A DNA stretch of 64,000 nt. Source: Hymenobacter sp. YIM 151500-1. GTDB taxonomy: Bacteria; Bacteroidota; Bacteroidia; Cytophagales; Hymenobacteraceae. The notes below the pieces were generated by a model. That model saw only the letters and a list, made by a program, of their open reading frames with translations, did not search any database and was not told the origin of the DNA. The position numbers and the translations under genes were made by a program. The DNA lies in contig NZ_CP110139.1 of assembly GCF_025979885.1 (NCBI RefSeq), forward strand, positions 3,430,001-3,494,000, read 5' to 3'. Every line of letters starts with the position of its first letter. Position 1 is the stretch's first letter. Shown here piece after piece: positions 44,982 through 53,654 of the stretch.

Positions 44982-45357
44982 GGTCGTTACCGATTATTCT
45001 TTGCTATCAACCCGCAAGTAGCCGATTTCATTGCAGGCCGAGCAGAAAGATACGCAACCCTGCTGACCCCACCCTCCGCTCCTGTATGCGTGGAATGGAC
45101 ATACTACCTGACCAGCGTCAGTAGGTGAAAAACAAAAGCATACATGCGCTTTGAAATACAAAGTTCTTTTATCTACTTTGCTCACGCTATCCGACCCAGG
45201 TAGCCATAGGCGGAGGCACTTCCTCAACCTTGGCCTTACGTACACATTTCCCTGACCTGGTTCCTGGCCACGGCCGGCGCTGGATTCTGACCTCGCTCCA
45301 TCACAACTCGTTTTCAGACGTCTTTCTGCCATTCGTAAACCCCAACGCTCTACTACC
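44982..45357. other. 376-bp divergent gap without a recognisable gene
   Basis: It holds the promoters of two divergent genes. A possible rightward element is TATCTACTTTG near 45170. No convincing -7 box is seen for the leftward TPR gene. A 148-codon leftward frame here runs antisense into the next gene and is not protein-like. Confidence 0.5.
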
Positions 45358-45897
45358 ATGACTCTTACCCAACGTATTGTTCGCCCTGCGCTTGTAACGG
45401 CAGGCCTTCTGCTGGTGCCTTTGGTGGCAATGCAGTTCACTCAAGAAGTGGCCTGGACCCTGTCCGATTTCATTGTTGCTGGTGCCCTGCTCTTCGGTAC
45501 AGGCCTCGCGTATGAGTTGATTACGAGCCAGAGAGGCAATGGCGCGTACCGCCTGGCGGCCGGCGTTGCGCTGGCAACTGCACTGCTGCTGGTTTGGGTG
45601 AACTTGGCCGTTGGGCTTATCGGCAGCGAAGACAACCCCGCCAACCTGCTGTATGGCGGAGTGCTTGCCGTTGGGCTCGTGGGCGCCATCATTGCGCGCT
45701 TCCGGCCGCGGGGCATGGCCCGCACCATGCTGGCGGCGGCGCTCGTGCAATTTCTGGTTCCTATCATTGCGCTACTTATCTGGAAGCCCGAGCTTACCCT
45801 GGGGGTAGCAAAGGTGTTTGGGGCCAATGCCCTCTTTGTTGTGCTGTGGCTGGGTGCGGCGCTGCTGTTTCGGCGCGCCAGCAGCACCGGCTTATAG
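45358..45897 (+). CDS. conserved five-helix membrane protein
   Basis: A 179-aa inner-membrane protein with five predicted helices (~10-25, 37-55, 62-84, 92-112, 120-142, the last partly split, plus 150-170). It has a conserved phrase WVNLAVGLIGSEDNPANLLY followed by GVLAVGLVGAIIARFRPRGM, which recurs in small membrane proteins of many Bacteroidota and Proteobacteria. Function unknown. Alone in its unit, followed by repeat sequence. Confidence 0.8.
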   Translation: MTLTQRIVRPALVTAGLLLVPLVAMQFTQEVAWTLSDFIVAGALLFGTGLAYELITSQRGNGAYRLAAGVALATALLLVWVNLAVGLIGSEDNPANLLYGGVLAVGLVGAIIARFRPRGMARTMLAAALVQFLVPIIALLIWKPELTLGVAKVFGANALFVVLWLGAALLFRRASSTGL

Positions 45898-45949
45898 GCT
45901 GGTCGTTGAAGATTGAAAAGTAACAAACTGAAGTATTTTGGGCAGCCGC

Positions 45950-46100
45950 CTGACCGTCCTGCTGAGCAGGTGGTGCATCAAGCCAGGGTGCGTAGCCGCC
46001 GAACCGCAGGAAGGCGTAGCCAAGCAGCTTTACCGCTGGCTAACTATTAACGCTTGCCCAACGAAGCGGGAGAGATGCTTCGCGGGGCTCAGCATGACAA
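45950..46100. repeat. degenerate CATGACGG/TCCTGCTGAGC-family repeat
   Basis: It contains CCGTCCTGCTGAGC ... ACGAAGCGGGAGAGATGCTTC ... GGGGCTCAGCATGAC, i.e. the core of the composite repeats without clear token-type outer arms. The GATGCTTCG / CGAAGC pairing is partly eroded. Confidence 0.65.
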
Positions 46101-46118
46101 TACCAGCACAACTAGGCT

Positions 46119-46168
46119 TCACAAACACAAGAGCCACTCCTCAAGGGAAGTGGCTCTTGTGTTTGTGA
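46119..46168. terminator. bidirectional hairpin terminator
   Basis: TCACAAACACAAGAGCCACT and its perfect complement around a 10-nt loop. It lies 16 bp after the stop of the leftward PpiD gene. Confidence 0.85.
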
Positions 46169-46183
46169 GGACCAAGCTGCGGC

Positions 46184-48313
46184 TTAGAAGAACTTGGTGC
46201 GGTTGTCTTTCACGTTGGCGTGCTGCTTGATGGCTTCGTAGGTGAGGCCGTCGGTGCGGGCGGCGCGCTGGGTGGCCAGTTGCTGGCGGATGGGTTTCAG
46301 GTCGGCGGGGGCGGGGGCAGGCTGCACCGTTACGGGCTCCACTAGTAGCACACCCTGCTCCCCGGCCAGGGGTTCCGACTTCTGACCGGGTTTCAGGCCA
46401 AAGGCTTTGCCCACGGCTACCGGCTCGTTGCCGAGGCCCGGAATCTGGCCCTGGCCCAGCACCACGCCATCGGCGGTGCGCACCTGGGCGGCGGCACCGT
46501 AGGCCTGGGCTATCTGCTCCAGGGTGCCTTTCTTGCCTTTTAGCTTGTTGATGATTTGCTCGGCCTTCAACTCGTTGCGCACGGCAGCCGTGATTTCGGG
46601 CTTCACGCTGGCCAGGTCGGCGGTGCCTTTGCCCCGCTCGCCGGTGAGCACGGCAATAACGTACTGGTCGCCGATTTCAAATACCTCTGACACGTCGCCT
46701 ACTTCGGTTTCTTTGCCGGAGGTTAGGTTCACGCCGTAGGCCCAGCGCACCAGCTCCCGGGCACCTTGCAGGTTGTTCACGGCCAAGTCGCCGCGGCCCA
46801 GGTTTTTGGCTTCTACCTTCTGCAGGCTCTTATCCTTGGCTACGGCCCGGCGGAACGACTCCAGGTTGGTGGCTTCGCCCTTCAGCTGCTGGGCTTTCTG
46901 GTAGGCGGCGTCGCGGGTAGCGTCGGAGGGCTGAATGCTCTTTTGCACGGCGGCTACCTGGTAGGTTTGCGAGGTTTTGGGCGCCGTGATTTTGATGATG
47001 TGGTAGCCGAAAGAAGTTTTCACCGGAGCGGGCAGCAAGCCGGCCGAGGTAGCCCCGAACACAGCCTTCTCAAACTCCGGCACCATGCGGCCCTGCTGGA
47101 ACCAGCCCAGGTCGCCGCCGGTGGCAGTGGTACCGTCCGAGCCGTACTGGCGGGCCATGGCGGCAAAGTCGGCGCCGCCCTTGATTTTGGCCAGCACCTC
47201 GTTGGCCTTGGCTTTGGCGGCAGCATCGGCCTCGGGCGTGGTGCCCTCGGCTTTGATGAGGATGTGGCTGGCGCGGGCAGCGGCCTGGGCGCCGGGCTTC
47301 TGGTTCATCACCTTAAACAGCGAGTAGGTGCCGTTTTCGGCGAAGGGGCCGTACACCTTGCCTACTTGCAGGGGCAGCTGCTGGCGCAGCTTCTCGGGCA
47401 GGTCGGCCGGCGAGAGGTAGGCACCGTTGAAGGGCGCGTCCGAGTTCAGCTTCACAAAGGCGGAGTCGTTGGTAGCCGTGGCAAACTGAGCGGCCAGCTC
47501 CTCCACCGTCTTGCGCACGGCGGCGCTGTCTTCCCGCGAAGCCACCACCGGCACAGCCACGTACTCGATGCTGCGGCCATCTTCTACCTTGTAGCGGCCC
47601 CGGTTTTTGTCGAGGTAGGCCTGTAGCTGCTCGTCGGTCACTTTCACGCTGGAATCCGACAGCGAGTAGTAGGGCACGAACAGGTAGCGCAGGTTGGCGC
47701 GGCTGTTCTGGGCTTCGTGAAAGCGCTTGGCCTCGGCCGTCGTCACGTAGGTGCTCTGCTTGAGCAGGTTGGTGTACTTAATGCTCAGGCGCTCGGGGCC
47801 CAGGTTTGCCTCGAAGTTAAGGAAGGCCTCCTTAGCCTGGGGCGGGGCCTTGTCGAGGTTGCGCAGGTACTCCAACACCTTGGCTCGGTCAAACTGCCCG
47901 GTTTGGGGGTTGGTGAAGGCCTGGCGGATGCTGGGGTGGGGGTTTTCGCCCTGCACCATGTCGGTTATTTCTTCGTCCGACACCTTCAGGCCCAGCTTGT
48001 CGAACTCCTTCTTAAAGGCAATGCGGTAGAGGGTCTGGTTCCAGGCCTGGTCGCGCAGGTAGCCCATGGCCTGCTCGTCGGGCTGGCGGCCCTGCTGCTG
48101 GATAAAGGCCTGCTTGGCTTGCTCCAGCGTAGCTTCAAAGGTTTCCCGGTCTATTTTTTCGCCGGCCACCTCGCCCACCACGGTGTCGTTCTGGCTGAAG
48201 AAGCTGTTGCGGCCGTACAGGAAGTCGCCGCCCAGCATAAAGAGCAGCAGGCCAATGATGATGGCCCCGATTGCCCAGCCCGATTTTTCCCGAATCGTGT
48301 TAATTAATGCCAT
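46184..48313 (-). CDS. PpiD/SurA-like peptidylprolyl isomerase
   Basis: A 709-aa inner-membrane-anchored periplasmic chaperone. A single N-terminal membrane helix (~12-32, WAIGAIIIGLLLFMLGGDFL) is followed by a SurA_N/PpiD helical chaperone region (~40-220), a parvulin PPIase domain (~345-440; ASHILIKAEG, MARQYGSDGTTATGGDLGWF, FGYHIIKI), a second less conserved parvulin-like region, and a C-terminal extension. It assists folding of outer-membrane proteins. Part of the coaX-OMP-lptC-small ORF-ppiD cluster, though a composite repeat separates it from the gene upstream. The symbol ppiD is plausible but withheld because Bacteroidota paralogues vary. Confidence 0.91.
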   Translation of the reverse strand: MALINTIREKSGWAIGAIIIGLLLFMLGGDFLYGRNSFFSQNDTVVGEVAGEKIDRETFEATLEQAKQAFIQQQGRQPDEQAMGYLRDQAWNQTLYRIAFKKEFDKLGLKVSDEEITDMVQGENPHPSIRQAFTNPQTGQFDRAKVLEYLRNLDKAPPQAKEAFLNFEANLGPERLSIKYTNLLKQSTYVTTAEAKRFHEAQNSRANLRYLFVPYYSLSDSSVKVTDEQLQAYLDKNRGRYKVEDGRSIEYVAVPVVASREDSAAVRKTVEELAAQFATATNDSAFVKLNSDAPFNGAYLSPADLPEKLRQQLPLQVGKVYGPFAENGTYSLFKVMNQKPGAQAAARASHILIKAEGTTPEADAAAKAKANEVLAKIKGGADFAAMARQYGSDGTTATGGDLGWFQQGRMVPEFEKAVFGATSAGLLPAPVKTSFGYHIIKITAPKTSQTYQVAAVQKSIQPSDATRDAAYQKAQQLKGEATNLESFRRAVAKDKSLQKVEAKNLGRGDLAVNNLQGARELVRWAYGVNLTSGKETEVGDVSEVFEIGDQYVIAVLTGERGKGTADLASVKPEITAAVRNELKAEQIINKLKGKKGTLEQIAQAYGAAAQVRTADGVVLGQGQIPGLGNEPVAVGKAFGLKPGQKSEPLAGEQGVLLVEPVTVQPAPAPADLKPIRQQLATQRAARTDGLTYEAIKQHANVKDNRTKFF

Positions 48314-48369
48314 TTACTTGAAGAAAAGCACAGTAGAAGAGTGGATTGAGGCGCAAAATAACCAAAAAA

Positions 48370-48615
48370 GGGTGAGAGGTGAGGTGGTAGTGAGGTAAAT
48401 GGTTACAGGGTGACAGGTGACACGTAACAGGTAAGGGAAATGGTCCTGCTGAGCGCAGGCACAGGCGCAGTCGAACCGAAGGTCAGCGAAGCCAAGCGTC
48501 TCTCCCGCTGGCTGCTTTCTGACGACTGCAACGAAGCGGGAGAGATGCTTCGACAGGCGGACGCTTGATGAAGCATGACGGGCTACTTGTCACCTGTCAC
48601 GTGTCACCCTTTACC
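48370..48615. repeat. composite nested inverted repeat before the PpiD gene
   Basis: Outer arms of GGTGACAGGTGACACGTAAC tokens (48370-48438 and 48589-48615). Inside: TCCTGCTGAGCGCAGGC ... AACGAAGCGGGAGAGATGCTTCG cores and CATGACGGG. The right arm touches the TAA stop of the small membrane gene. Same outer tokens and inner core as 38049-38360, 10 kb away. Confidence 0.85.
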
Positions 48616-48880
48616 TCCTCCCCTTCTTCGCCGCTTTCTTGCTGGCGGCTTCGGTGGCTTTGCGGGCGGCTTCGGCCTCGGCGGCGGCTATTTTGTCGCG
48701 CTGCCGCAGGTAGCGCAGCCAGATAATCAGCCCGAAGGACAGCATGAACAGCCAGTAGTTGTCGTAGAGGCCATCCATGCTGCCGCTGGCCAGGGTCTGG
48801 TAGCAGGCCACCACAAACGTGAACACGCCCAGCACAAACAGGATGGTGCGGCTGATGCCGGGGTCCCAGAATTGTTTCAT
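48611..48880 (-). CDS. small two-helix membrane protein with basic Ala/Lys tail
   Basis: An 89-aa protein: two membrane helices (~11-30 and ~42-58), then a charged Ala-rich helix (RQRDKIAAAEAEAARKATEA) and a strongly basic end (SKKAAKKGRR). It lies 21 bp after lptC on the same strand, within the envelope cluster. No family recognised; the tail suggests a cytoplasmic coiled coil or nucleic-acid contact. Its stop codon is directly against the composite repeat. Confidence 0.75.
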   Translation of the reverse strand: MKQFWDPGISRTILFVLGVFTFVVACYQTLASGSMDGLYDNYWLFMLSFGLIIWLRYLRQRDKIAAAEAEAARKATEAASKKAAKKGRR

Positions 48881-48901
48881 AAAACCGTGGGGTGTGGCAG
48901 G

Positions 48902-49492
48902 CTAGCGGGCTGGCGCGTCGGGAGCCGGCGCGTTTTGCAGGGTGAAGATGCCGGTGGGCGTCAGGATGCTGTAGCGCGAGAAGTCCTGGTTGGCAGTCAG
49001 GCCCCGGCCGGTCAGCACTTCGGTGGGCGTGGTGACGCGCACGGCCACGTCTTTTTGGGTGTAAATCTGGGCCTTTTGCTTGTCGAAGAAGGCTTCTTCG
49101 GTGCTGAGCGTCTGCTGCTTCTGCTCGTTGGTCACCTGCACGTTGCCGCGCAGGGTGTACAGGTTTTTCTCTTTCTCAAACTTGCCGTAGTTGCCCACAA
49201 TGGTGCTGGCTACGGTGCGCCCGTCAGCCGCCAGCGAGGTCAGCCGTACGCCCTTGGGATACACGATGTTACCGTTCTCAAACTGCTGCTCCAGCGGCGA
49301 AGTCAGGCGGATGCGCAGCCGGGCCGAGTCGCTGATTAGCATGAGCACGTTGTTGGTTTCCACAATGGGGCCATTGTAGGCTACCTTCTTGGTCACACTG
49401 TCGCTGTCCGACTTCTGGCAGCCGGCTGCTGGCAGCAGCAATACCGCTAGCAGCCACACGCGGCGGGGTGCTTGACTTCTTTCCTGCTTCAT
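48902..49492 (-). CDS. lptC: LPS export periplasmic protein LptC
   Basis: A 196-aa protein with a signal region and lipobox LPAAGC (Cys25), followed by a beta-jellyroll LptC/OstA-like domain: SDSARLRIRLTSP, FENGNIVYPKGVRLTS, VGNYGKFEKEKNLYTLRGNVQVTN, EEAFFDKQKAQIYTQKDVAVRVT (given in parts) and GRGLTANQDFSRYSILTPTGIF. It bridges LptB2FG to the periplasmic LPS path. In Bacteroidota LptC is often a lipoprotein, as here. It follows the OMP gene by 12 bp. Confidence 0.9.
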   Translation of the reverse strand: MKQERSQAPRRVWLLAVLLLPAAGCQKSDSDSVTKKVAYNGPIVETNNVLMLISDSARLRIRLTSPLEQQFENGNIVYPKGVRLTSLAADGRTVASTIVGNYGKFEKEKNLYTLRGNVQVTNEQKQQTLSTEEAFFDKQKAQIYTQKDVAVRVTTPTEVLTGRGLTANQDFSRYSILTPTGIFTLQNAPAPDAPAR

Positions 49493-49504
49493 CTTCCCTT
49501 CAGC

Positions 49505-50854
49505 CTACTCAATGCGGCGCTTGATAAACCAGCGGTTGTTCAAAGTCACGCCCAGCTGCATCCGCACGTAGCTTTCTTTCACGTTACGCTCCTGGGTGCC
49601 GTCGGTGAGGGAGCGGACGTCGGTGTTGCCGCGCTGCCCGTAGGTGAAGCCCAGGTTGATGGTGGTGGCGTCGAGGGGCGTGGCGTTGGGCAGCGGCAGG
49701 GCAAAGCCCCAGCTGATGGACCGGTCGTAGAGGGCGGCCCCGCCGGGACGGTAGGGCAGCTGGGCCACGTTGATGCCGGCGCGGTACGTGACGCGCCGGA
49801 AGTAGTTTTCCACCGACGTCGGGTCCGGGGTCAGTTCGCCGCCCACGCCCACGCGGTAGGTGTCGCTGAGCAGCACGCCGGAGCTGCCGCCCTGCTCGCC
49901 AAAGGCCCGGAACTTCGACCACTGCTGGTGGGCCGCATCCAGGCTCAGGCTCCAGCTGCGGTTGTTGTCGAAGCTCACGCCCACCTGCGCCAGGCCCGGC
50001 ACGGTGGCGCGGCCCGGCACTTCGGTTTCCAGCGTAGAGGCGGCCACCGTTACGCCTTCCACATTTTCGCGGGTGAAGGTAGTGGTCCGCTCGCCATCCA
50101 GCTTCGAGGGGAAGCTGTACACGCCGCCCACGTTGAAGTTCAGCTTGTCATTGACCTTGCCGCGGTAGTGAGCCCCGGCCCGGAACGTGAAGTCGGAGTA
50201 GTGCACATCCTGCAGGAAAATGTCGTTGGTCAGCTCCGAGGCCGGCGTGGAGCCGCCCGGCGACACCAACGTGCCCAGGCGCTGCTCGATGTTGCCGAAC
50301 ACGTAGCCGGCCGAGCCGCCTACGGTCAGGTTCTTGCCCAGGCGCACGGCCTGGCCGATGTAGGCCTCGGCCAGGCCGCCGCTGCCTTTGTACTGCTTGA
50401 GCACCTGGGCGCCGGGCGCGCCCTGCACGGGGTCCACGGTGTTCGACTCGTAATCGACGGAGCTGAAGGGCTTGAGGCCAATGGCGCCGGCCCAGCGCCG
50501 GCTCAGCGGCACGGCCAGCGACAGGTAGCTCAGGTTGGCCGAGCCCGTGCGCTGGGAACTGACCGTGTTGCGCAGGGTTTTGAACTGAGCGCTGTAACCG
50601 GCCTCGAAAGTGGTGCGGGCGGTATAGTACAGCAGGGCCGGGTTCAGCTCATTGACGTTGACGCTGTTGGGCGCCGCCACCCCAATGCCGCCCATACTCA
50701 TTTGCCGCACCCCGCCCATGTTGGCGTTGGCGTCGCCGAGGCCCAGGCGCGAATACGGCGAGTTGCCGAGGCCCTGCCCGTGTGCAAACGTAGCCACCAG
50801 CAACCCCAGCAGCGAAAGACCCCCGGCGCGGCCGGCACAATTACGTTGAGACAT
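49505..50854 (-). CDS. outer-membrane beta-barrel protein (FadL/OMPP1-like)
   Basis: A 449-aa protein with a signal peptide (to ~AHGQ, residue 27), then GNSPYSRLGLGDANANMGG, MGGIGVAAPNSVNVNELNPA, alternating amphipathic strands throughout, and a C-terminal YVRMQLGVTLNNRWFIKRRIE. The N-terminal pattern and length suit FadL-type or PorV-related outer-membrane proteins of Bacteroidota. The substrate is unknown. Its start overlaps the coaX 3' end by 14 bp, so it is translated from the coaX mRNA; a TATCTTTG at 50903-50910 inside coaX could also serve as an internal promoter. Confidence 0.85.
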   Translation of the reverse strand: MSQRNCAGRAGGLSLLGLLVATFAHGQGLGNSPYSRLGLGDANANMGGVRQMSMGGIGVAAPNSVNVNELNPALLYYTARTTFEAGYSAQFKTLRNTVSSQRTGSANLSYLSLAVPLSRRWAGAIGLKPFSSVDYESNTVDPVQGAPGAQVLKQYKGSGGLAEAYIGQAVRLGKNLTVGGSAGYVFGNIEQRLGTLVSPGGSTPASELTNDIFLQDVHYSDFTFRAGAHYRGKVNDKLNFNVGGVYSFPSKLDGERTTTFTRENVEGVTVAASTLETEVPGRATVPGLAQVGVSFDNNRSWSLSLDAAHQQWSKFRAFGEQGGSSGVLLSDTYRVGVGGELTPDPTSVENYFRRVTYRAGINVAQLPYRPGGAALYDRSISWGFALPLPNATPLDATTINLGFTYGQRGNTDVRSLTDGTQERNVKESYVRMQLGVTLNNRWFIKRRIE

Positions 50855-51584
50855 GGTGTACTAGAATTCGGTGGAGCCCAATCAACACAAGCTCCGGAAC
50901 AACAAAGATAGGTCCTTTCAAACGGGCGTAGAAAAAGCCGGCATCACCCCCGGCCAGCACCACGGCCAGCTGCGGAAACTGCCGCCGGTAGGCGTCCAGC
51001 ATTCCCTGCACCTCGGCCGCAGCCCCGTTCAGCACCCCGCTCCGGATAGCCGACTGCGTATCGGTGCCGGTGAGCGGTACGGGAGCAGCCGGGTCGGCGG
51101 GAACTGCTACCAGCGGCAGCCGCCCCGTAAACACCTCCAGCGCCCGAAACCGCATGGCCAGGCCCGGCGCAATGCTGCCCCCCCGAAACGTATGGCCGCC
51201 CTCCACCAGGTCGCACTTAATGGCCGTGCCGGCGTCGAGCACCACGGTGGTGCGGGCCGGTAGCAGCCAGGCGGCCCCCACGGCCGCGGCCAGTCGGTCG
51301 GCGCCCAGGGTGTGCGGCGTGGCGTAGGCATTGTGCAGGGGCAGCGGCGTAGCGGCCGGCACAAACTCCAGCACTGGCCCCGCCACCACGGCCCGCAACT
51401 CCGCTGCCCACGCTGCCCCCGGTTCCGCCACCGACGACACAATGGCCGCTTCAGGACGCAGGCGCGGCAGTTGCTCCCGCAGCTGGTCAGCCGTCAGGCC
51501 CGCGGCATTTTCCACCAGCCCGTCACCTTCAAAGTACCCGTACTTGATGGCCGTGTTGCCAATGTCCAAAGCCAGTGCGCGCAC
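50841..51584 (-). CDS. coaX: type III pantothenate kinase
   Basis: A 247-aa kinase for the first step of CoA synthesis from pantothenate. ASKHA-fold motifs: LALDIGNTAIKYG (phosphate 1, near the N-terminus), TLGADRLAAAVGAAW, VVLDAGTAIKCDLVEGGHTF and GGSIAPGLAMRF (~115-145), and LAGGDAGFF. I choose GTG at 51584 (read MRALALDIGNT) because family members begin 2-5 residues before DIGNT; the ATG upstream adds 43 unrelated residues. With panC and panD at 22-23 kb, three CoA-pathway genes lie in this window. The 3' end overlaps the OMP gene by 14 bp. Confidence 0.92.
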   Translation of the reverse strand: MRALALDIGNTAIKYGYFEGDGLVENAAGLTADQLREQLPRLRPEAAIVSSVAEPGAAWAAELRAVVAGPVLEFVPAATPLPLHNAYATPHTLGADRLAAAVGAAWLLPARTTVVLDAGTAIKCDLVEGGHTFRGGSIAPGLAMRFRALEVFTGRLPLVAVPADPAAPVPLTGTDTQSAIRSGVLNGAAAEVQGMLDAYRRQFPQLAVVLAGGDAGFFYARLKGPIFVVPELVLIGLHRILVHHVST

Positions 51585-51661
51585 AGAGTAGGGAAAGAGG
51601 TGAAAAGTGAGGAGAAATGCCTCCCCCGTTAGAGCCGCCCGGTAGCCGGGCGGTTGCGTGG

Positions 51662-53467
51662 CTACATGAAATATTTCAGGCGGATAACTTCTTTCTCGTT
51701 GAGGAAGCGCCACTTGCCGCGGGGCAGGTCTTTCTTGGTCAGGCCGGCGTACTGCACCCGGTCCAGGCTTACCACGTCGTAGCCCAGGTGCTCGAAGATG
51801 CGGCGCACGATACGGTTGCGGCCAATGTGCAGCTCGATGCCCACAAAGTGCGGATTGCCGGCTACCACGGCTACGTCGTCCACTTCGGCTTTACCGTCTT
51901 CCAGCTCCACGCCTTCCGCAATCTGGCGCAGGTGCTCTTCGGTCAGCGGCTTGTCCAGCTCCACCTGGTAGATTTTCTTGTTGCGGTGCGAGGGGTGCGA
52001 AAGTTTCTGCGCCACCTCCCCGTCGTTGGTAAACAGCAGCAAGCCCGTGGTGTTGCGGTCGAGGCGGCCCACCGGGAAGACGCGCTCCTTAGAGGCACCG
52101 GCCACCAGGTCCATCACGGTGCGGCGGCCTTCGGGGTCGTCGGTGGTGGTGATGAAGTCCTTGGGCTTGTTGAGCAGCACGTACACCAGCTTCTCCCGAT
52201 TCAGGTTGGTTTTGCCGTACTGCACCGTGTCGCCGGGCTGCACCTTATAGCCCATTTCCGTCACCACCTGGCCGTTTACCTTGATTTCCCCGGCCGCAAT
52301 CAGCGCGTCGGCCTCGCGGCGGGAGCAGATGCCGGCATTGGCGATATAGCGGTTGAGGCGGGTTTCGTCGGTTTCGGCGTCCGACTCCGTACGGCGGCGC
52401 TTGTTGCCGCGGCTACGGTCTTCCTCGTAGTGCCTGAGGTTTTTGTAATCGGGCGCCTCGCCGGCTACCTCGCCGTACTTGCGCTTGCCGGCTTGGTTGG
52501 AGTCCAGGTCGCGGCCCGTGCGCTTATTGACTGGGCGGTCGGGGCGCTCCGCAAACGGCCGCTCCTCCCGGCGGCCCGCACCGCCGCGGGGGTCGCGGGC
52601 GTCCCGGTCGTTGCCGAAGCGGCTAGGACGAGCGGTGGGCCGCTCGCCAAAGCTGCCGCCCCCAAAGCCTCCCTCCCGCCGTTGAAATCCGCCGGCTGGC
52701 TTGCGGGGCTCAAAGTCGCGTTTGTCGCTGCCAAAGTCGCTGCCACGGCGGCCTTCGTCACGACGAGCATCGCCGCGACGGTCGTCGTCACGGCGGCTGT
52801 TTTCTCTGTTGCCGGTGGGGCGTTCCTCTCCCAGCCCATCGGGGCGGCTGCGGTAGTCGAACGGCCGGGCCGGGCGAATCTCGCGGCCGGCACTATCGAA
52901 ACGGGGAGCCTGGCCAGGACCACCACCAGCCGGGCGGAAGCCGCCTGGGCGGGCGTCGTCCCGCTCGTTCGGGTTTTGCTTTACAAACTTCCGGTTCCGC
53001 TCACCCGGCAGGCCGCGGGGCACGGCCGACTTGCCCTCCGTCCGATACGGCTGGCCGCTCCAGGTTTTTTGGGGGGCGTAAGGCCGGGCAGGCCGCTCGT
53101 CACGCTCCTCTCCCCTACCGAAAGAGCGCCGGGAGTCGGTATCGTTGAACCGTCCTTCGCCGCCCCGGCCGTAGCCCGAGCCAGCAGCACCGGGCTTGCG
53201 GGGCCCGCTAAAGTCAGAGCCGCCAAACTTCTTAGGGGCACCGAAACCGCTGCCCGACGAGCGGCCGAAAGCAGGACGCTCCCCCGCGCGGCCACGGGGC
53301 GCATCGGGGCCGCCGAAGCGGGGGGCACCGCCGGACCGCTCGTCGCGGCCCCGGTCAGGACCCATAAACTTGCGGAAGCCCTCGCCACCAGCGCCGGGCT
53401 TATTGGTACGGTTGGGGTTTCGGTCGCGGCGACCAGAGTTCTCGTCGGAGAAATGTTTCTTGCCCAT
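51662..53467 (-). CDS. RluB/RsuA-type pseudouridine synthase with long disordered N-terminal extension
   Basis: A 601-aa protein. The last ~240 residues are a normal RsuA/RluB enzyme: S4 RNA-binding domain (RLNRYIANAGICSRREAD), VLLNKPKDFITTT, catalytic Asp in VFPVGRLDRNTTGLLLFT, and LHIGRNRIVRRIFEHLGYDV. It isomerises uridine in rRNA (23S near 2605 or 16S 516 type; cannot be told). The first ~350 residues are low-complexity, rich in Arg, Gly, Asp, Phe and Ser with RGG/RRDD runs, likely disordered and RNA-binding. Extensions of this kind are known in Bacteroidota, but here it exceeds the enzyme in length. Monocistronic or upstream of coaX (77-bp gap). Confidence 0.92.
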   Translation of the reverse strand: MGKKHFSDENSGRRDRNPNRTNKPGAGGEGFRKFMGPDRGRDERSGGAPRFGGPDAPRGRAGERPAFGRSSGSGFGAPKKFGGSDFSGPRKPGAAGSGYGRGGEGRFNDTDSRRSFGRGEERDERPARPYAPQKTWSGQPYRTEGKSAVPRGLPGERNRKFVKQNPNERDDARPGGFRPAGGGPGQAPRFDSAGREIRPARPFDYRSRPDGLGEERPTGNRENSRRDDDRRGDARRDEGRRGSDFGSDKRDFEPRKPAGGFQRREGGFGGGSFGERPTARPSRFGNDRDARDPRGGAGRREERPFAERPDRPVNKRTGRDLDSNQAGKRKYGEVAGEAPDYKNLRHYEEDRSRGNKRRRTESDAETDETRLNRYIANAGICSRREADALIAAGEIKVNGQVVTEMGYKVQPGDTVQYGKTNLNREKLVYVLLNKPKDFITTTDDPEGRRTVMDLVAGASKERVFPVGRLDRNTTGLLLFTNDGEVAQKLSHPSHRNKKIYQVELDKPLTEEHLRQIAEGVELEDGKAEVDDVAVVAGNPHFVGIELHIGRNRIVRRIFEHLGYDVVSLDRVQYAGLTKKDLPRGKWRFLNEKEVIRLKYFM

Positions 53468-53654
53468 GTGGAAGAAGCGTGCGTGCCGTATCGCTACGGT
53501 ACAAGGTGAGGAAGTCAGTAAAGCAAAAGGTGGCAGGGCCGGGGTCAGTACAACCGCGGACCGCAGAAAACAGTGCCCGGACTAGCTCCGCGGCTTCTCC
53601 GCTCTAGGAGAGACGCCGGGCGCAGGTCCGGGCAGTGTGAGAGGGGTGGCGAGG

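Noticed and set aside
44994..45440. 148-codon leftward frame
   Set aside because: Antisense into a conserved membrane-protein gene; no domains.
49472..50911. 479-codon frame opposite the OMP gene
   Set aside because: Shadow of the beta-barrel gene.
51617..53509. 630-codon frame opposite the RluB-type gene
   Set aside because: The opposite strand of a low-complexity RGD-rich region; Ala/Arg/Pro mixture only, while the minus strand has S4 and catalytic domains.
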